From NCBI GenBank assembly GCA_034096865.1, contig JAWQFJ010001324.1, positions 1 through 64,000 on the forward strand: a DNA stretch of 64,000 bases, in the 5' to 3' direction. Positions within the stretch are counted from its first letter, which is position 1; each line of letters opens with the position of its first letter. The notes under the pieces are model-generated. The model was not told where the DNA came from. It searched no databases and was given only the letters and a program-made list of their open reading frames with translations. The DNA is from Theodoxus fluviatilis. Lineage: Eukaryota; Mollusca; Gastropoda; Cycloneritida; Neritidae. Below are positions 42,678 through 56,800 of this stretch, one piece after another. The position numbers and the translations under genes were made by a program.

Positions 42678-45600
42678 TGTGTGTGCGTGTGTGTGTGTGC
42701 GTGCGCGTGTGTGTGACAGTAAATTCATCTAAACATAAACGCGTGTGCAGCACACTCCATTCCCACCGGGTGGCATCACTACGTACTGGTGCACTGAGGG
42801 GGATCTCCAGTGAGGGTGCCATTGGCTTGACAGCCGCGCACCAGGTTGCCTGCCTTCAGTGTGTAGGCCATGTAGCACTTGTAGATGGTGGCCTGTCCCT
42901 GCCTCAGTCTGCCCCTTCCCTTCACTCGCCTTGCCTTTGCTCCTTTGCGCAGTGGTGGTACCTTGCACTGCACGGCTGCAATGGGTTGAATGAATGAATG
43001 AATGAATGAATGAATGAATGAATGAATGAATGAATGAATGAATGAATGAATGAACGAATGAACGAATGAATGAATGAATGAACGATGATGAATGAATGAA
43101 TGAATGAATGAATGAATGAACGAACGAACGAATGAATGAGTGATTAGGGTTTGCGACCTAACAACCTTTGTAGACTATGCAAGGCCATTGAAAATGAAAA
43201 TTACTAGACCTGGTTGGTTGCATGTTGGATTGACGGAGTTTTACTGCCAATTAGCCTTTGTAGGCTACAAGGTCATTAAGCACGAAAATCACTAGACTAG
43301 TTTAGAGCAAGCGCAAGTCACGGTGTCCCTAGTTATTCGCCTCTTACGAGTCGCGTAGGGAGACGCGGTGCGTATTCTGACCCGCAACCCTCAAGGGGCG
43401 AGTAAGAGCAGGTCGTCACGATTTTCTTTACGCATGGCCCGCCCATTGAATGATCGATGGTAGAAATCCATAGGACCTCCTAGATGCCGAACTGTCAACA
43501 GACAGGAGATCAAATCGTCCTCAACTGCGATACAAGAATGCATGCAAGCGCGACCTTAAGGCGCTTGGATCAGCATCATTGGTAGGGAGGACGCCGCCAG
43601 AAACCGCACCAGTTGGAGAAGTTGAGCTCCGGAATTGACTGAGGGAGGGAGAGACGAGATGGATGGCATTTTACAGCCTTTTGCTCTTTGTAGGTTAGGT
43701 AGGCCATTGAGCACGATCATTAGTATAGTTTAGAGTAAGCGCAAATAAAATAACGATGTTCCAAGTTTTTGCCTCTTACGAATCGCGCAGGGAGACGCGA
43801 TGAGTCTATTCTGACCACCAGCCCACAGGAGGCAGGGAGAGATGAGACTGCGGAGACAGGAGGAGGAGAGTCGCACTCGGAAAAAGGGCAGGATGCACCA
43901 GGATGACACAGCACCGAGTGCAACCATTGCGACACGGACTGCCGCTCCGGGATTGGACTTCACAGCCATGGCAGAGCCTGCAACTGGACAACAACTCCAG
44001 GACCAGGATCCATAGTTGGACACGACTGACGGGGGCCTACCATGATTAGCGTGGGAAGACACGCTGGGTCTATTCTTAACACCGCAAGGATTTGAATGAT
44101 ACATGTCGAGTTGAGACGGCGAGAGAATGGCGGCTGGGTGCTGCGGTGATTAGTGAAAACCTTATTTTAAAAGTAATTGTCGGTGCTGCAGTTGATGAAT
44201 TTTGCGCTCTTATCATTTCTAATTATCGATATTATATCCAGATTTCCCTAGAGTTGAATGGTGGCGAAATCGATTTTAGCGCAAATGTTAAAATCAGCTG
44301 AACAATTGATACTTCCATCGTTACTCCATCCGTTTAATGCTATATTTGATCATGGTGCGTTTCCTGATGTTTGGTCTGAAGCAATTATTGTTCCGGCTCA
44401 CAAACGAGGCCCTAACGACAATCCTGATAACTACATAGGTATAGCCTTATCTAGCACGTTCAGTAAGGCGTTTACTCATTGTCTGTTGCCGGCTTCAGGA
44501 CTGGGCAGATCAACATGACCTAATTCGGGAAGAGCAAGCGGGCTTCAGGAAAGGATATAGCACTGTTGACAATATATTTGTCCTTCATTGTATTCTTGAA
44601 ACATATGTGTATGCAAAAAAAATATGTTGGGTATGTTGATTTTAGGAAAGCCTTTGATACCTTAAACAGGAGTACTTTGAGAACTATTTTGAGAAAAATA
44701 GGAATTTCGGGGGAAATTGACTGTTTTGATCGGTACGTTACTACGTCAGATGGTGGGAAAGTCAAACTGATTTCTTTTAATCCTCTTCGGGGTTAAAACA
44801 AGCCTGCAAACTCAGTCTGATATTATTTTCTTACCTTATTAACTCCTTAATTGAACAGATCTCTGAAAATAGCGAACACGGTGTACAGATCTTGCCCAAC
44901 ACACAAGACATAAGTGCTCTGCTGTTTGCAGACGACGTCGCTCTGCTCTCGGACACAGTGGTAGGTCTCCAAAATCAGATTAACTTTTTACAAAGTGCAG
45001 CCCATAGACTTGGTCTTCAAGTTAATATTGATAAAACAATAGTGGTTTACAGGATGCGAGGTCATTTGGCCAGACATGAGAGATGGTATTTAGGTGAGGT
45101 ATAGATTGAAGTGGTGAGAGAATACAAATAACTAGGGAATGTACTCACTCTCTACTAAGTTGTGTTCAAACGAGATTCAGAAAGATTTGGCTTGTAGAGA
45201 AAAATCTGCACTTTCACTTCTGATGAGGTCAATGAGAAAAATTGCACAGGTATCACCAGATGTTATAAAAATTTGATGCACAGATTCAACCCATTCTGTT
45301 GTATGCGGCTGAAATTTGGGGAGCTGATGACTGTCGCATTATAGAAGGTGTCCATTTGCATGCTCTAAAGAGCTTCTTAAATGTTTCTTTACGCACACCT
45401 AATGATATGGTTTATGGGGATACTGGTCGTTTTCCTCCTTTCCGCCAACGCCAAACTACGCAATATTAAGTTCTGGCTCAAGATATTAACAAGGGCAAAG
45501 CCCACACGACTCGTGCTGAGAGGTTGTGTTTTGAACTATGTACAGAGGTTGTGTTGTGAACTATGTACAGTTGTGTTGTGAACTATGTACATAGGTTGTG

Positions 45601-48600
45601 CAACTCAACTCAACTCAGCGACAGAGCGGGCATGTTTGAACTGACAAATCATGCGGCAGAAAGAGGACTGCCAGTTTGCTCAGTTGCTCAATAAGGTGCG
45701 AGAAGGCCGCCACACTGAGGAGGATGTGCGGGTCATCAAGTCAAGAATCAGCAGACTACCAGCCAACACTGCTGACTCTGCTTCAGCGAATAGTGGAGAA
45801 CAAAACCACAGCCCAGTTCTCCATCTGTACTGCAAACGCAAACTTGTGGAAACTCACAATGCCAAGCAGTTGGAGTCCCTGCAGACAGCTGCCATCACCA
45901 AGTTTGGAGCCTGCGGCACTACCATCTAGATTTGTTTTCATGGATTTGTTTCCATTTATACGGCCTTATTTATTGACCAATTAGGTCACATTTCATACAG
46001 GTCAAAGTGACCTCGACATTGATCATATGTGACCAAATGTGGCTGATGATGAACGTATGACATGTGCCCCATACAATTAAGAATTTTGAAACAGTTATCT
46101 TTCATAGTTCAGGTCAAGGTCACTTCACAATATGTATATAATCCAACTTTGAAGAGCTCCTGTGACCTTGAAGCAAGGTCAACCAAACTGGAATCAAAAG
46201 ATAGAGCTTACTTTTCCCTATATACCAAATATAGGTCAGGTATCCAATGTCAAAAACTTTCAGAGAAAATTAGGAAAATGTGAAAAATTGCCGTTTTTCA
46301 TACAACATTTATGGCCCCTGCGACCTTGACCTTGAAGCAAGGTCGAGTCACTGTTTTTTGAGGCCTTGTCATCATACACCATCATACCACATTTGGTGTT
46401 AATAGATTTAATAGTGTCCGAGAAAAGTCGAACGTTAACGTTTTTTACGGACGGAAGGACGCCCGGAAGGACGGACGACATGGAAGAGTACATAGACTCC
46501 CTTTTGCTTTGCATGCGAGTCAAAAATGAACGAATACAGATTACCCTACAGAGTCTATCAAATGAAGTATATATCTAATAATGAAAAATATTGGGCTTCC
46601 AAAGTAAAGAAAATACTTGTGGCATGTGGTTGCGAAGAGATCTGGTTGAATCAGCGCGTTACGAACGAGACAGCTTTATTGAAAAACAAACTCATCAACA
46701 TATTTCATTCGGAATGGAAGTTACGAATCATAGTGATCGGTATTTATTTTAGAAGCTCGTTATAACATTCATTGGTACCGAGTATTATTTATATTTTCTT
46801 GGCAAGAAAGTATTTCAAGATGCATATATAGATTCAGAATGGGGTTATCAAAGTTGTATATCCATAAATACAGATATTCGAGAGATACTAACGTGTATTT
46901 ATGTCCATTATGCAGAGAAAAAGAAGAAAATGAAAGTTTACCACCCGAACTGTACTCTTAAAATGGGCCGGTGGCCTAAATTTTTTTCGTTCGTTCACTA
47001 GTTCGATATTATAATACAATTGTCGCTTAGATGAATGAGTGGATGAACAACAATGTAAATAAACCAATGAATAAATGGAACTGCTTCTTTCTGTTACCAA
47101 CTTGACCTTTAGGAGTAAAATTGATCGACCAGACTCGCCGCTCGATTCCCTCCATTTAACTAAGAAACTACATAGCATGTTAAACTAACCATGGCCGCAA
47201 AGAGTAATGGGAGGTGCAGAAATCACTAGAGTAGTGATGGAGCAAACATTTCGAGTTAATCTCTTCTTCCTACCTACCTGCCATCTAATACTGTACATCA
47301 AAACCAACTGAAATACGGCCAGAGTGGCTCGAAGCCTTCCTCATCAAATGGAATTCCTGGCCATTGAACTTTTGGGGCTTGCTCCAGTAATTCAGCCTGG
47401 GGTGGCCCCAGGCAGGCAACGAGGCCACTGGGGGGGGGCAAATGTACGAAGAAAAAAGAGAAAAGAAAAAGAAAAAGAAAAGGGGAAATAAGCAGAAGTG
47501 GGTTTTGTAGAAGTAATCCTAACGCATGATAGACATTAAAAAAGACAAAAAAAGTTAAGAAAAGAGTGCACACGGCATGTACAATTTCATGTAGGATGGA
47601 TGAATGGTGTTTTACGGCCTATCAACTTTTGAAGGCTGTGTAAGGCCTATAAGCACGAAAGTCACTAGAAGAGTTTAGAGTAAGCGCAAATCAAGTCACG
47701 ATGTCTGTTTATTCGCCTCTTAATCTCGTAGGGAGACGCGGCGATTCAATTATTAAACCCCCCAGCCCACAGGGGAAGGTTCATGTAGGAGAAAAGCATT
47801 GGCCTTTGCAAGTGCTCTCCGCACGTCTCGAGTACCTTCCGAAACGAAACGCACCTCTGGTCCGCGATTGATGTGTTAGGATTGCTTCTGCGTAACCCGC
47901 CTCAGGAGACATACCTTGACTGCCTGTCATGCCAGCTTCCCCACTCCGAGTGTCCATTTCGACATCTCCATAGTCCTGGTTAGCATCGTCCAAAGCACGC
48001 GGGGAGTTGCTGCCCAAACACACTCCACAAGTGGAGGGACACATCAGAGCTGCGAAGCTAGGGAAATCCGAGCACATGCTGGGTCTCTGGCCGTACAGCT
48101 TGCTGCAGATGGGAAGACGATTCACGCAGGTTTTCCGACCTGCAGGACACGTCAACAAAAGCCAGGGTTATATTTGGCCCATGGATGATTAGGTTTTGCA
48201 TACATGACGTAGGGATCACGGCTGCATGGAGGATGGGTGACGCTTCAGTTGAAAGGGTGCATTTTATGAAAGCAGCTATTAATTTCCACCCCCAATCCCA
48301 CCCACACATTCCCTCCAAACACACACACACGCGCGCGCGAGCGTACACGCGCGCGCGAGCGTACACGCGCGCGCACACACACACGCGCGCGCACACACGC
48401 GCGCGCACACACACACACGCGCACACACACACACTCACGCACGCGCGCGCGCACACACACACACGCGCGCGCGCACACACACACACGCGCACGCGCGCAC
48501 ACGAACGCGCGCGCGCGCACACACGCACACGCGCGCGCACACACACACACACGCACGCACGCGCGCACACACACACGCGCACACACACACGCGCGCGCGC

Positions 48601-50820
48601 ACACACGCACGCGCGCACACACACGCGCGCGCACACGCGCACGTACACACGCACACGTGCGCACGCACACACACCCACACACACGCACGCACGCACACGG
48701 AAGCACAAACGCGCGCACACAGACACGTACTAGACGGCGAAGTGCGGCAGATGAAAGGATGCTTGTGGGCCGTGCAGTGCGCGTCAGCAAACTTTCTCTC
48801 GCCATCAAACGAACCGCAGTCCTCATTGTAGTAGTTGTTGGGCTCTCCTGATAATAGACGATTCAATGAATGAATGAACTAACGACAGAACGAATGAACA
48901 AACGAACGAATGACTGAATAATGAATGAACGAATGAACGAACGAATGAATGAATGCATGAATGAAAAACAAACGAATAAATGTAATGAATTTAGTTTTAT
49001 GGCCTACCAGCTTATGTATGCTGATGAAGCTGGTTAAGAAAGAGCAAAAGTCGGGCTTTCCCAAGTTATTTGCTTTTTTCAAATCGCCTAAGGAGACGTG
49101 GTGGGTCTATTCTTACCCCCAACCCACAGAGAGAATGATACAAGTTGCAATCAGCAATGATAAAGCAAACATCTACTTTTTCTCTACTTCCAGTAACCAT
49201 AAATCAACCTCATACTGTTTTAATCTCTACACCGACATTGATGAATGATTGAAAGTTTAAGCCTTTCAGCCTTGTAGGCTATGTAAAGCCATCGGAAATC
49301 ACTAGAAATGGATTGCGCAACAGAAAGTCAAGTCTTGATTTTCCAAGTTATTCGCCCTTTTCGAATGTTATCAGGGAGACGGGGTGAATATTTTTACCTC
49401 CAACCCACAGTGGGATTCCCCACATTACCAATCCCTCCACCCCTTTTAACATGCATTTGCAAAATGGTGGACAACAGCGCCTTGGGCACATACCTGTCAT
49501 TCAGAGCTTTATCCGTTATGGACGATAGTTTATCGGTATTATACTTGTCAATTTCATCGGTCGCTTCAGTTTGTTTTCTTTCAGCTATATTTGTCAGTTT
49601 CACTTATCCTTTTTATATATACACAATAAAATATATTCTGCCTTCGACATGCAAATCGACGCGTGTGCGCGTGCATGCGTGAGTGCTCGAGTGAAGCGCA
49701 GGAGATGGATGGACGGATGGAGGTTTTACGGCCTATCAGCCTATGTAGGCTATGAAAAGCCGTTTATCACAAACATCACTAGAGATGGTAAAATAAAAAA
49801 TGAGTCACAATTCTCAGTTATTCGCCTTTTTCGATTCGCACAGGGAGACGCAGTGGGTCTACTCTCACCCCAACCCACAGGGGGAGGAGCGTCGGAGACA
49901 AACATGGCCGATGCACGATTTTCGGGAGAATCCTACCTTCCTGCCAGACTAAGGTGGTAGCTTTGCTGCCATCAGACCACACGTAGACCCCTTCCTGTGC
50001 CTCGTCACTCAGTCCCACCAGAATCTTCACGTTCTCCACCCTGCAACACGCACACAACGAGGCAACGATAGCGCGAATGGGAACAGTTAATAGAAAATGG
50101 ATGGATGGGATGGATGAGATGGATGAGGATGGATGAGGGAGGGAGGGAGGGGATGGGGAGGGGAGAGGGAGGGAGGGGCGAGGGGAGGGGATGGGATGGG
50201 GAGGGTGAGTGGGGGGGTGGGGTGGGGTGGATGGGGTGGATGGGTGGATGGATGGGGTGGATGGGTGGTGGATGGGGTGGATGGATGGGTGGGTGGGTGG
50301 GTGGGTAGAGGGATGGTAGAGGGATGGGATGGATAGATTGAGTTTAAGGACCCATCAACCTTGTAGGCTATATAAGGCCACAACGTTAACACCCATCTTT
50401 ACCAAGGTATTAAAACTTCACGACAGTGGAGTCGCGTACAATTCACCTAACCAGTGATATGAAATCCAATAAATCGAGTACCACTGCCTATCAGCCCGCA
50501 AAGGCTGTGTAGAACCTTCAAACACGAAACGGTATAAAGGGCCATTGGGCAAACATTCACTGAAGGGATGGGCGAATGGATGCGTGGATAAAGTTTTAGG
50601 GCTAAGCAGTTTGTAGGGTACATCAGGCCATTCATCACGAAAAATCATTACAGCTGGTAAGAATATAATAAAAATAAATCACAATTTCCCAAGTTATTCG
50701 CCTCTTACGAATTGCGTAGGGAGACGCAGTGGGTCAATTCTTACCCCCAACCCACGGGGCAGGGGAGAGAGCAAGAAAGTAAAAAATACATACGCATATT
50801 GACAAACACACCCTGCACCC

Positions 50821-50866
<46 letters not shown>

Positions 50867-53800
50867 CCATCATACCTGAGCTTGTCAAGCAATTTGATCT
50901 CCGTGGGAGTTCGGGCAGGGGAGATAATGGCGTTGTTCTCCTGGGCACAAATCTTCCTTGCGTCAATGGTGTTCAAGCTCTCAGGAAAGTAGCGGTAGCA
51001 CTTGCCCTCACTGTAGGTCCAGCCAGAGGAGCAGCCTGAAGCAAAGAAGTGCCATCGGAATGAAGGAAGGAACGAACGAATGAAAGAAAGAATAATACAG
51101 TTTTACGGTCTCAGCCTCTGTAGCCTACTGAAAGATTAAGTCTTTTAAATTGTCCTAGTTGTCTCTTACATATCACGCAGTACGAGGGTGGAGGGGTGGG
51201 GGTTTGGGTAATGGATGGAGGGGATCGGAGGGGATGGGATGGGATGAATGAGTTTCGTAGCCTATTAAAAATAGAATGAATGAGGTTTTACGGCCTAGCA
51301 GCTTTTTTATTGGCTATTGGAGGCCTTTGATCGCGAAAAGGATAGATGGATGGAGTTTGACGGCCTATCCGCCTCCTAGGCTATATAAGGCTATTCAGCA
51401 TAAAACCAAGTCGAGGCGCGGTTTCCCTAGTTATTCGCCTCTAACGGAAGGCAATGGAAGACGTGGTGGGTCTATTTTAACCCCCGATTTAATCGTTCAT
51501 GGAAAAACAACCTGACTCCTGTTGTCACTTACAGTTATAAAAATGAGAAATGTGGGTCATGTTGATCCGAGGGGAAACCAGGCTCCAAATAGTTCGAGCT
51601 GTGAGTCAGCATAATTTGATCTACCCCTGTTGATTAGCAATGGACTTAACCTCTGAACAGGGAGACCTTTGAAAATCAGACGGACATCTGGAGAGGCAGG
51701 TGGTGGTGGTGCGTTTGGGGATAATGGGGGATTGGGGATAGGAGCGAGGGTGCGGGGAGGGAGTAGTATTGGCCGACCTTTTCCGCAAGCAGCATTTGAT
51801 AGGAACGCTCAAATCCAGCCCTACAGCAGTAATCCAAGACAAAGCCTATTAGTAGTCCGAACAGATGACCACGTGTTTCACAAGCTTGGTCAAGATGGAT
51901 GGATGGCGTTTTACGGCTTCTCAGCCCCCACTGGGTCAGTAGCATAATTCATCGACAAAACCGTTTTAAACATGCAACGTACAGATTTTGGCAGAGTAAA
52001 GTAGATACTTTTATTGTTTTATTATAATGTTGGCAAATATTCAAATTAAGCTTTAAATCTAAACAAGTGCCCCTCAGTTTTAAAAAAACACACGACGCAC
52101 GTGAAATGTGCGATTCTTTTGTCACAAAAAGTTTTTTCCTCGCATTCTTTTCTTGTTCTCCGACAACATCCTCAGAGAGCGTCTAAATCCATGTGAAAAT
52201 TCATTACGTGCTAAGTTAAGGGTGCTTTTGATACAATATTCTATTTTTTAAAATTACGAACACGACAGCATACTTGAAAATACCGACTACTGTGAGGTAA
52301 GTAGTATATTAAAGACTGTACCAATCAAATGACAGTTACGCGCTACGTCACAAAATCGAAGTCACATGGCCTTCTCTCGTTTAGTGCTGAAAACGAGCTC
52401 ACAAATTGACAAAGTTTCATTTTTAATTTAATTTTTTCAAACAATACGTGCAGTTTGAACATATTTTACTTCTGAAAAAAATCATGGCACTTTTCTTTTC
52501 AGGACATACTTCCGTTTGGCACTCTAGCAAACGAGACTTGAATATTCATTTAGATAATCTCNNNAACATTTTTCACCAGGCGATGGAGGCAAAAGAATGA
52601 CTCAGGGAGATTAGCAGGAGATTAATGCATTGTGATCGTTTTAATACTAGGACCGATGATGATAAATGATGAATGATGGATTAAGAATGATAAAATGATG
52701 ATAAATGATCAATGGATAGATTAATGAGTTTTACGGCCTATCAGCCTCTGCAGGTTATGCAAGATCATTGAGCACGAAATTCACTCGATATCCCTTATTT
52801 GCCCCTAACGAATCTCGTAGAGAGACGCAGTGGGTCTATTCTGACTATCAACCCACAGGAGGCGATGAAGCTTTACAGTCTATCTGTGTAGGCTACGTAA
52901 GGCGAATGACTGCAAAACCACGAGCTAATTGGAGTGAGAACAAATCTAATCTCTTCTCTCGTTATTCTCCTTTTACGAGCTAAGTGGCAAAAAGTTGTAC
53001 GAGCTATGATATCGATAAATGTATTAATGCAGGTGATAAATTGAAAGGGTCCGTTCTTATTAGCTTTGGTTTTTATAATATAGCTAATTGGCACTTAACA
53101 CCATTGGAAGGGCGCGTTTAAATCCATGTGAAAATTCACTACGTGCTAAGTTAAGGGTGCTTTTGATACAATAATCGATTTTTGTAAAATTACGAACACG
53201 ACAGCATACTTGAAAATACCGACTACTGTGAGGTAAGTAATATATTAAAGACTGTCCCAATCAAATGACAGTTACGCGCTACATCACAAAATCGAAGTCA
53301 CATGGCCTTCTCTCGTTCCGTGCTGAAAACGAGCTCACAAATTGATAAAGTTTCTTTTTTTTCAAACAATACGTGCAGTTTGAACATATATTACTTCTGA
53401 AAATAAAATCATGGAACTTTTCTTTTCAGGACATACTTCCGTTTGGCACTCTAGCAAACAAGACTTGAATATTCATTTAGATAATCTCTATTGGGAAAAA
53501 AGTTTGACAACTGTACACTTGATATGATCGTTACTTAATTGCTAAATAAAGTCATTATTTGATTTGTGAAAATGCGAATTATATCTGCTCGCATAATCAA
53601 TCGCTAAATAAAGTCATTATGAATTGTTTTCTGTAGGAAATATTGTCATTTTCACTTTGTAGATAGGAGGTTTTTATTATGATATTTCGTTAAATCATTC
53701 ACATGTTGCGGGGATTGTGGGGTTGGGGAATGGGGGGTTGTGGGATTGGGGTTGGGATTGGAATGGGATGGAGTGATTGATGAATAATGGAGTTTAACGG

Positions 53801-56800
53801 CCAATCAGCCGAAAATCACTCGATACATGTATGGTAAGAGCGAGATTAGGTCTAGGCGCGATCTCCCTAGTAATTCGCCTTTTTAAAAATGGCATAGATA
53901 GACGTTCACCAAAAAATGAATCATTTAACGAATTACTGAAAATTGCAATTTAAGGGAATGGAGACAGGAGCCACACGCACATTTTCTTCTCTTATATAAA
54001 CTCTCCATTTTCCTTAAGCAACAATGCTAACTCTTTGGATAATCAACCTTGTCCTCTTCCCAATTCGTGGTCTCCCCCCCAACCCCCATCTAGACCCACT
54101 CCCAACCCTCACCCCATCCCTCTTTCCTCCCCACCCCTCCTTCCACCATCCCTGCACCCTTCGAGCCATTATTGCGAGGGGGTGTAGGAATGGGGAGTGG
54201 GGAAGATGAAATTGTGTGTGTGGTGTGTGTTTAGGGTGTTGACTTGATAACCTAGAAATTCTGGTCGAGAGGGTGGGGTGGGGTGGGGGGTCTGAGGGTG
54301 GGATCGAAGGGGAGTGGGTGTGGGGAGAAGAGGACAACCGAGATGACGGGGGGTGGGGGGGGATGAGGTTGAGATCGAAGGGGAGTGGGGATGTGGGGAG
54401 AAGAGGACATCCTACCAAGGCACTTGATCATTTCTGATCCACAATAGATACTGCTGAGTACACGTGGACTTGAACCGGTTTTTTCCTGCCCGTGATAGAC
54501 AGGCGAGAGCGACAATCACTAGAATATTGTAGATGCAAATCAAGTCACGATGTCCCTATTTATTCGACTCTTACGCATCGCGTGGGGAGACGCGGTGGGG
54601 AGGGAGGGAAGGATGGATGGTAAATAGATGGATGGTAAATAGATGGAGGGGTGGATAGATGGAGGGGTGGATAGATGGAGGGGTGGATAGATGGAGGGGT
54701 GGATAGATGGAGGGGTGGATAGATGGAGGGGTGGATAGATGGAGGGGTGGATAGATGGAGGGGTGGATAGATGGAGGGGTGGATAGATGGAGGGGTGGAT
54801 AGACGGGTGAAGGAATGGAGCTTTACGACCTATTAGCCTTTTGGAGTTTTAAGGCCAATGATCACGAACAACTCACGAGCAAGTCAAGTCACGATTTCCC
54901 GCGTTATTCACCTGTTAGAAATCGTGTAGGGAGACACGGTGGAAACCGAGGCAAGGACCGACCATCATCTATCGCTGCATCCAAGCACACTTACCGCCAC
55001 ACACGTAGCCCACAGCGGACCACTGTGCGTTGCTGAGACAGGTAGAGGTGACGGTGCCGTAGCCACTGTTACATTTGTAGGTCACCGTGTCCCCAACCTT
55101 GGATCCAAAGCTACTCTGACTTGCGTCTGGCACTGAGGGTGGTCTGGGACACGTCACGTCCCTCACTGCAGCAAAGACGGGATGAGTAATGGATAGACAC
55201 AGTTGAATGGCTCCGTGAATGGATGAAGGAAAAAAGGTTGGACGAAAAAAAGTGAACATATGGGAGAAAAGTATTTTCAGATAAAAGATTAAATAGATAC
55301 ACGAATTATAGGATAACATTTTTATCAAGGGAGAAAAAGAAATCAAAATGAGGACAGAATAAAAAGGAGGACAAAAGGATGAACAAACATCGATATTAAG
55401 CATGAAAAACAGAACGGAAGTAAACCAGAATATTAAACCGTGGAAGAATAAGATAGAAAGTAATATTAAAAAACGACCCCAAAAACAACAACCACCCGGA
55501 AACATTTTACTAATGGACCTACATTGAACGGATCTGAGAAATGACCTCTTGCTCCACCGACATGTGAAAGCGCACGTTGCAAACAGGAGACAGGCAAGAG
55601 CTGGGCGTCCTTTTTGCACTCCCATCGCATTTTAGCTTAGATAATATTTGCTGACCCACTTCTGAGCGGGGATGGAATGATACATGAATGGTGTTACGGC
55701 CTATCAGCCTTTATAAGATATGCAAGGCCATTAAGCACGAAAATCACTACAACAGTTTAGAGTAAACGCATATCAAGTCACGATGTCCCTATTTATTCGC
55801 CTCTTACGAATTGTGTAGGGAGACACGGTGGGTCAGTCCTAAACCCCCAATCCACAGGAAGGCGCATGCAGGAGACGCCACCTACCGGGGGGTGATCGGG
55901 GAGTGGTGGGTAGATTGCCAGAGCAGCTGGCAGCACAACCGAGAGCTACGTCAGGTTCACTGCATCTGCCTCTTCCCTTCTGGTCGTCACAGTCATCCAG
56001 CGTGTTTCGCAGCTCATCTGTTGAAAATGATCCACTTCACATCAAATGTTATGCATCGTCATGGATGGGTGGATGGGTGGATGGATGGGTGGGTGGGTGG
56101 GTGGGTGAGTGGATGCATGGATGCAAGCATGGCTGGATGCAAGCATGGCTGGATGCAAGCATGGCTGGATGCAAGCATGGCTGGATGCAAGCATGGCTGG
56201 ATGCAAGCATGGCTGGATGCAAGCATGGCTGCATGGATGGAGTTTTTCGGCCTATCAGCCTTTGCAGGCTTTAGGCCATTAAGCACGAAAATCACTAGAA
56301 CAGTTCAGAGTAAACGCAAATCAAGTCACGATGTCCCTATTTATTCACCTCTTACGAATTGCCCAACCCACAGGAGAAGCATCATGGAAATCAATAGGGC
56401 TGATATAAGAGTCAAAGAATGACGTCTTGAGAAGGTCGGAAAAACGAGAATAGAGTGGCTGATTGATCGATGGAGCTTTACGGTCCATCAGCCTTTGTGG
56501 GTTATTTAAGGCCATTGAATAAGATAAAATCGTTAGAGTTTGTTAGAACTAGAGCAAGTAAAGATCTCCTAGTTATTCGCATCTAATGAGACGCGTAGAG
56601 AGACGCGGTGGATCAATTCTGACCGGGGGCGGGGGGGGGGGGGGATCGAGACCTTTATGAAATACCATCTTCGTAGGATAGGCCAAGTGACAGGAACGGA
56701 GGGCACCAAGTACCAAGTTGCCTGGTCTTTAATTCTGAGCTTGTCAATGGAAAAGGACGATAATTAAGTTTTACGGCCTATCAGCCTTATGAAGGACCAT

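Larger units (their letters stand above)
45500..46524 (+). mobile_element. Insertion splitting the LINE, with Helitron-type helicase fragment
   Basis: The LINE protein breaks after KILTRAK and resumes with [11 protein letters not shown] on the far side, so about 1.0 kb was inserted. The insert holds a PIF1-like helicase piece (45610-45930) and a TGACC/AGGTCA-rich stretch (45985-46520). Exact ends were not resolved. Confidence 0.65.

Noticed and set aside
48185..48866. Overlapping long frames on both strands
   Set aside because: All derive from the CA/CG tract. Only the lectin and ShKT exons in this area have splice sites and family residues.
55886..56017. Full ShKT domain
   Set aside because: Only four cysteines are present; kept as a generic Cys-rich module.
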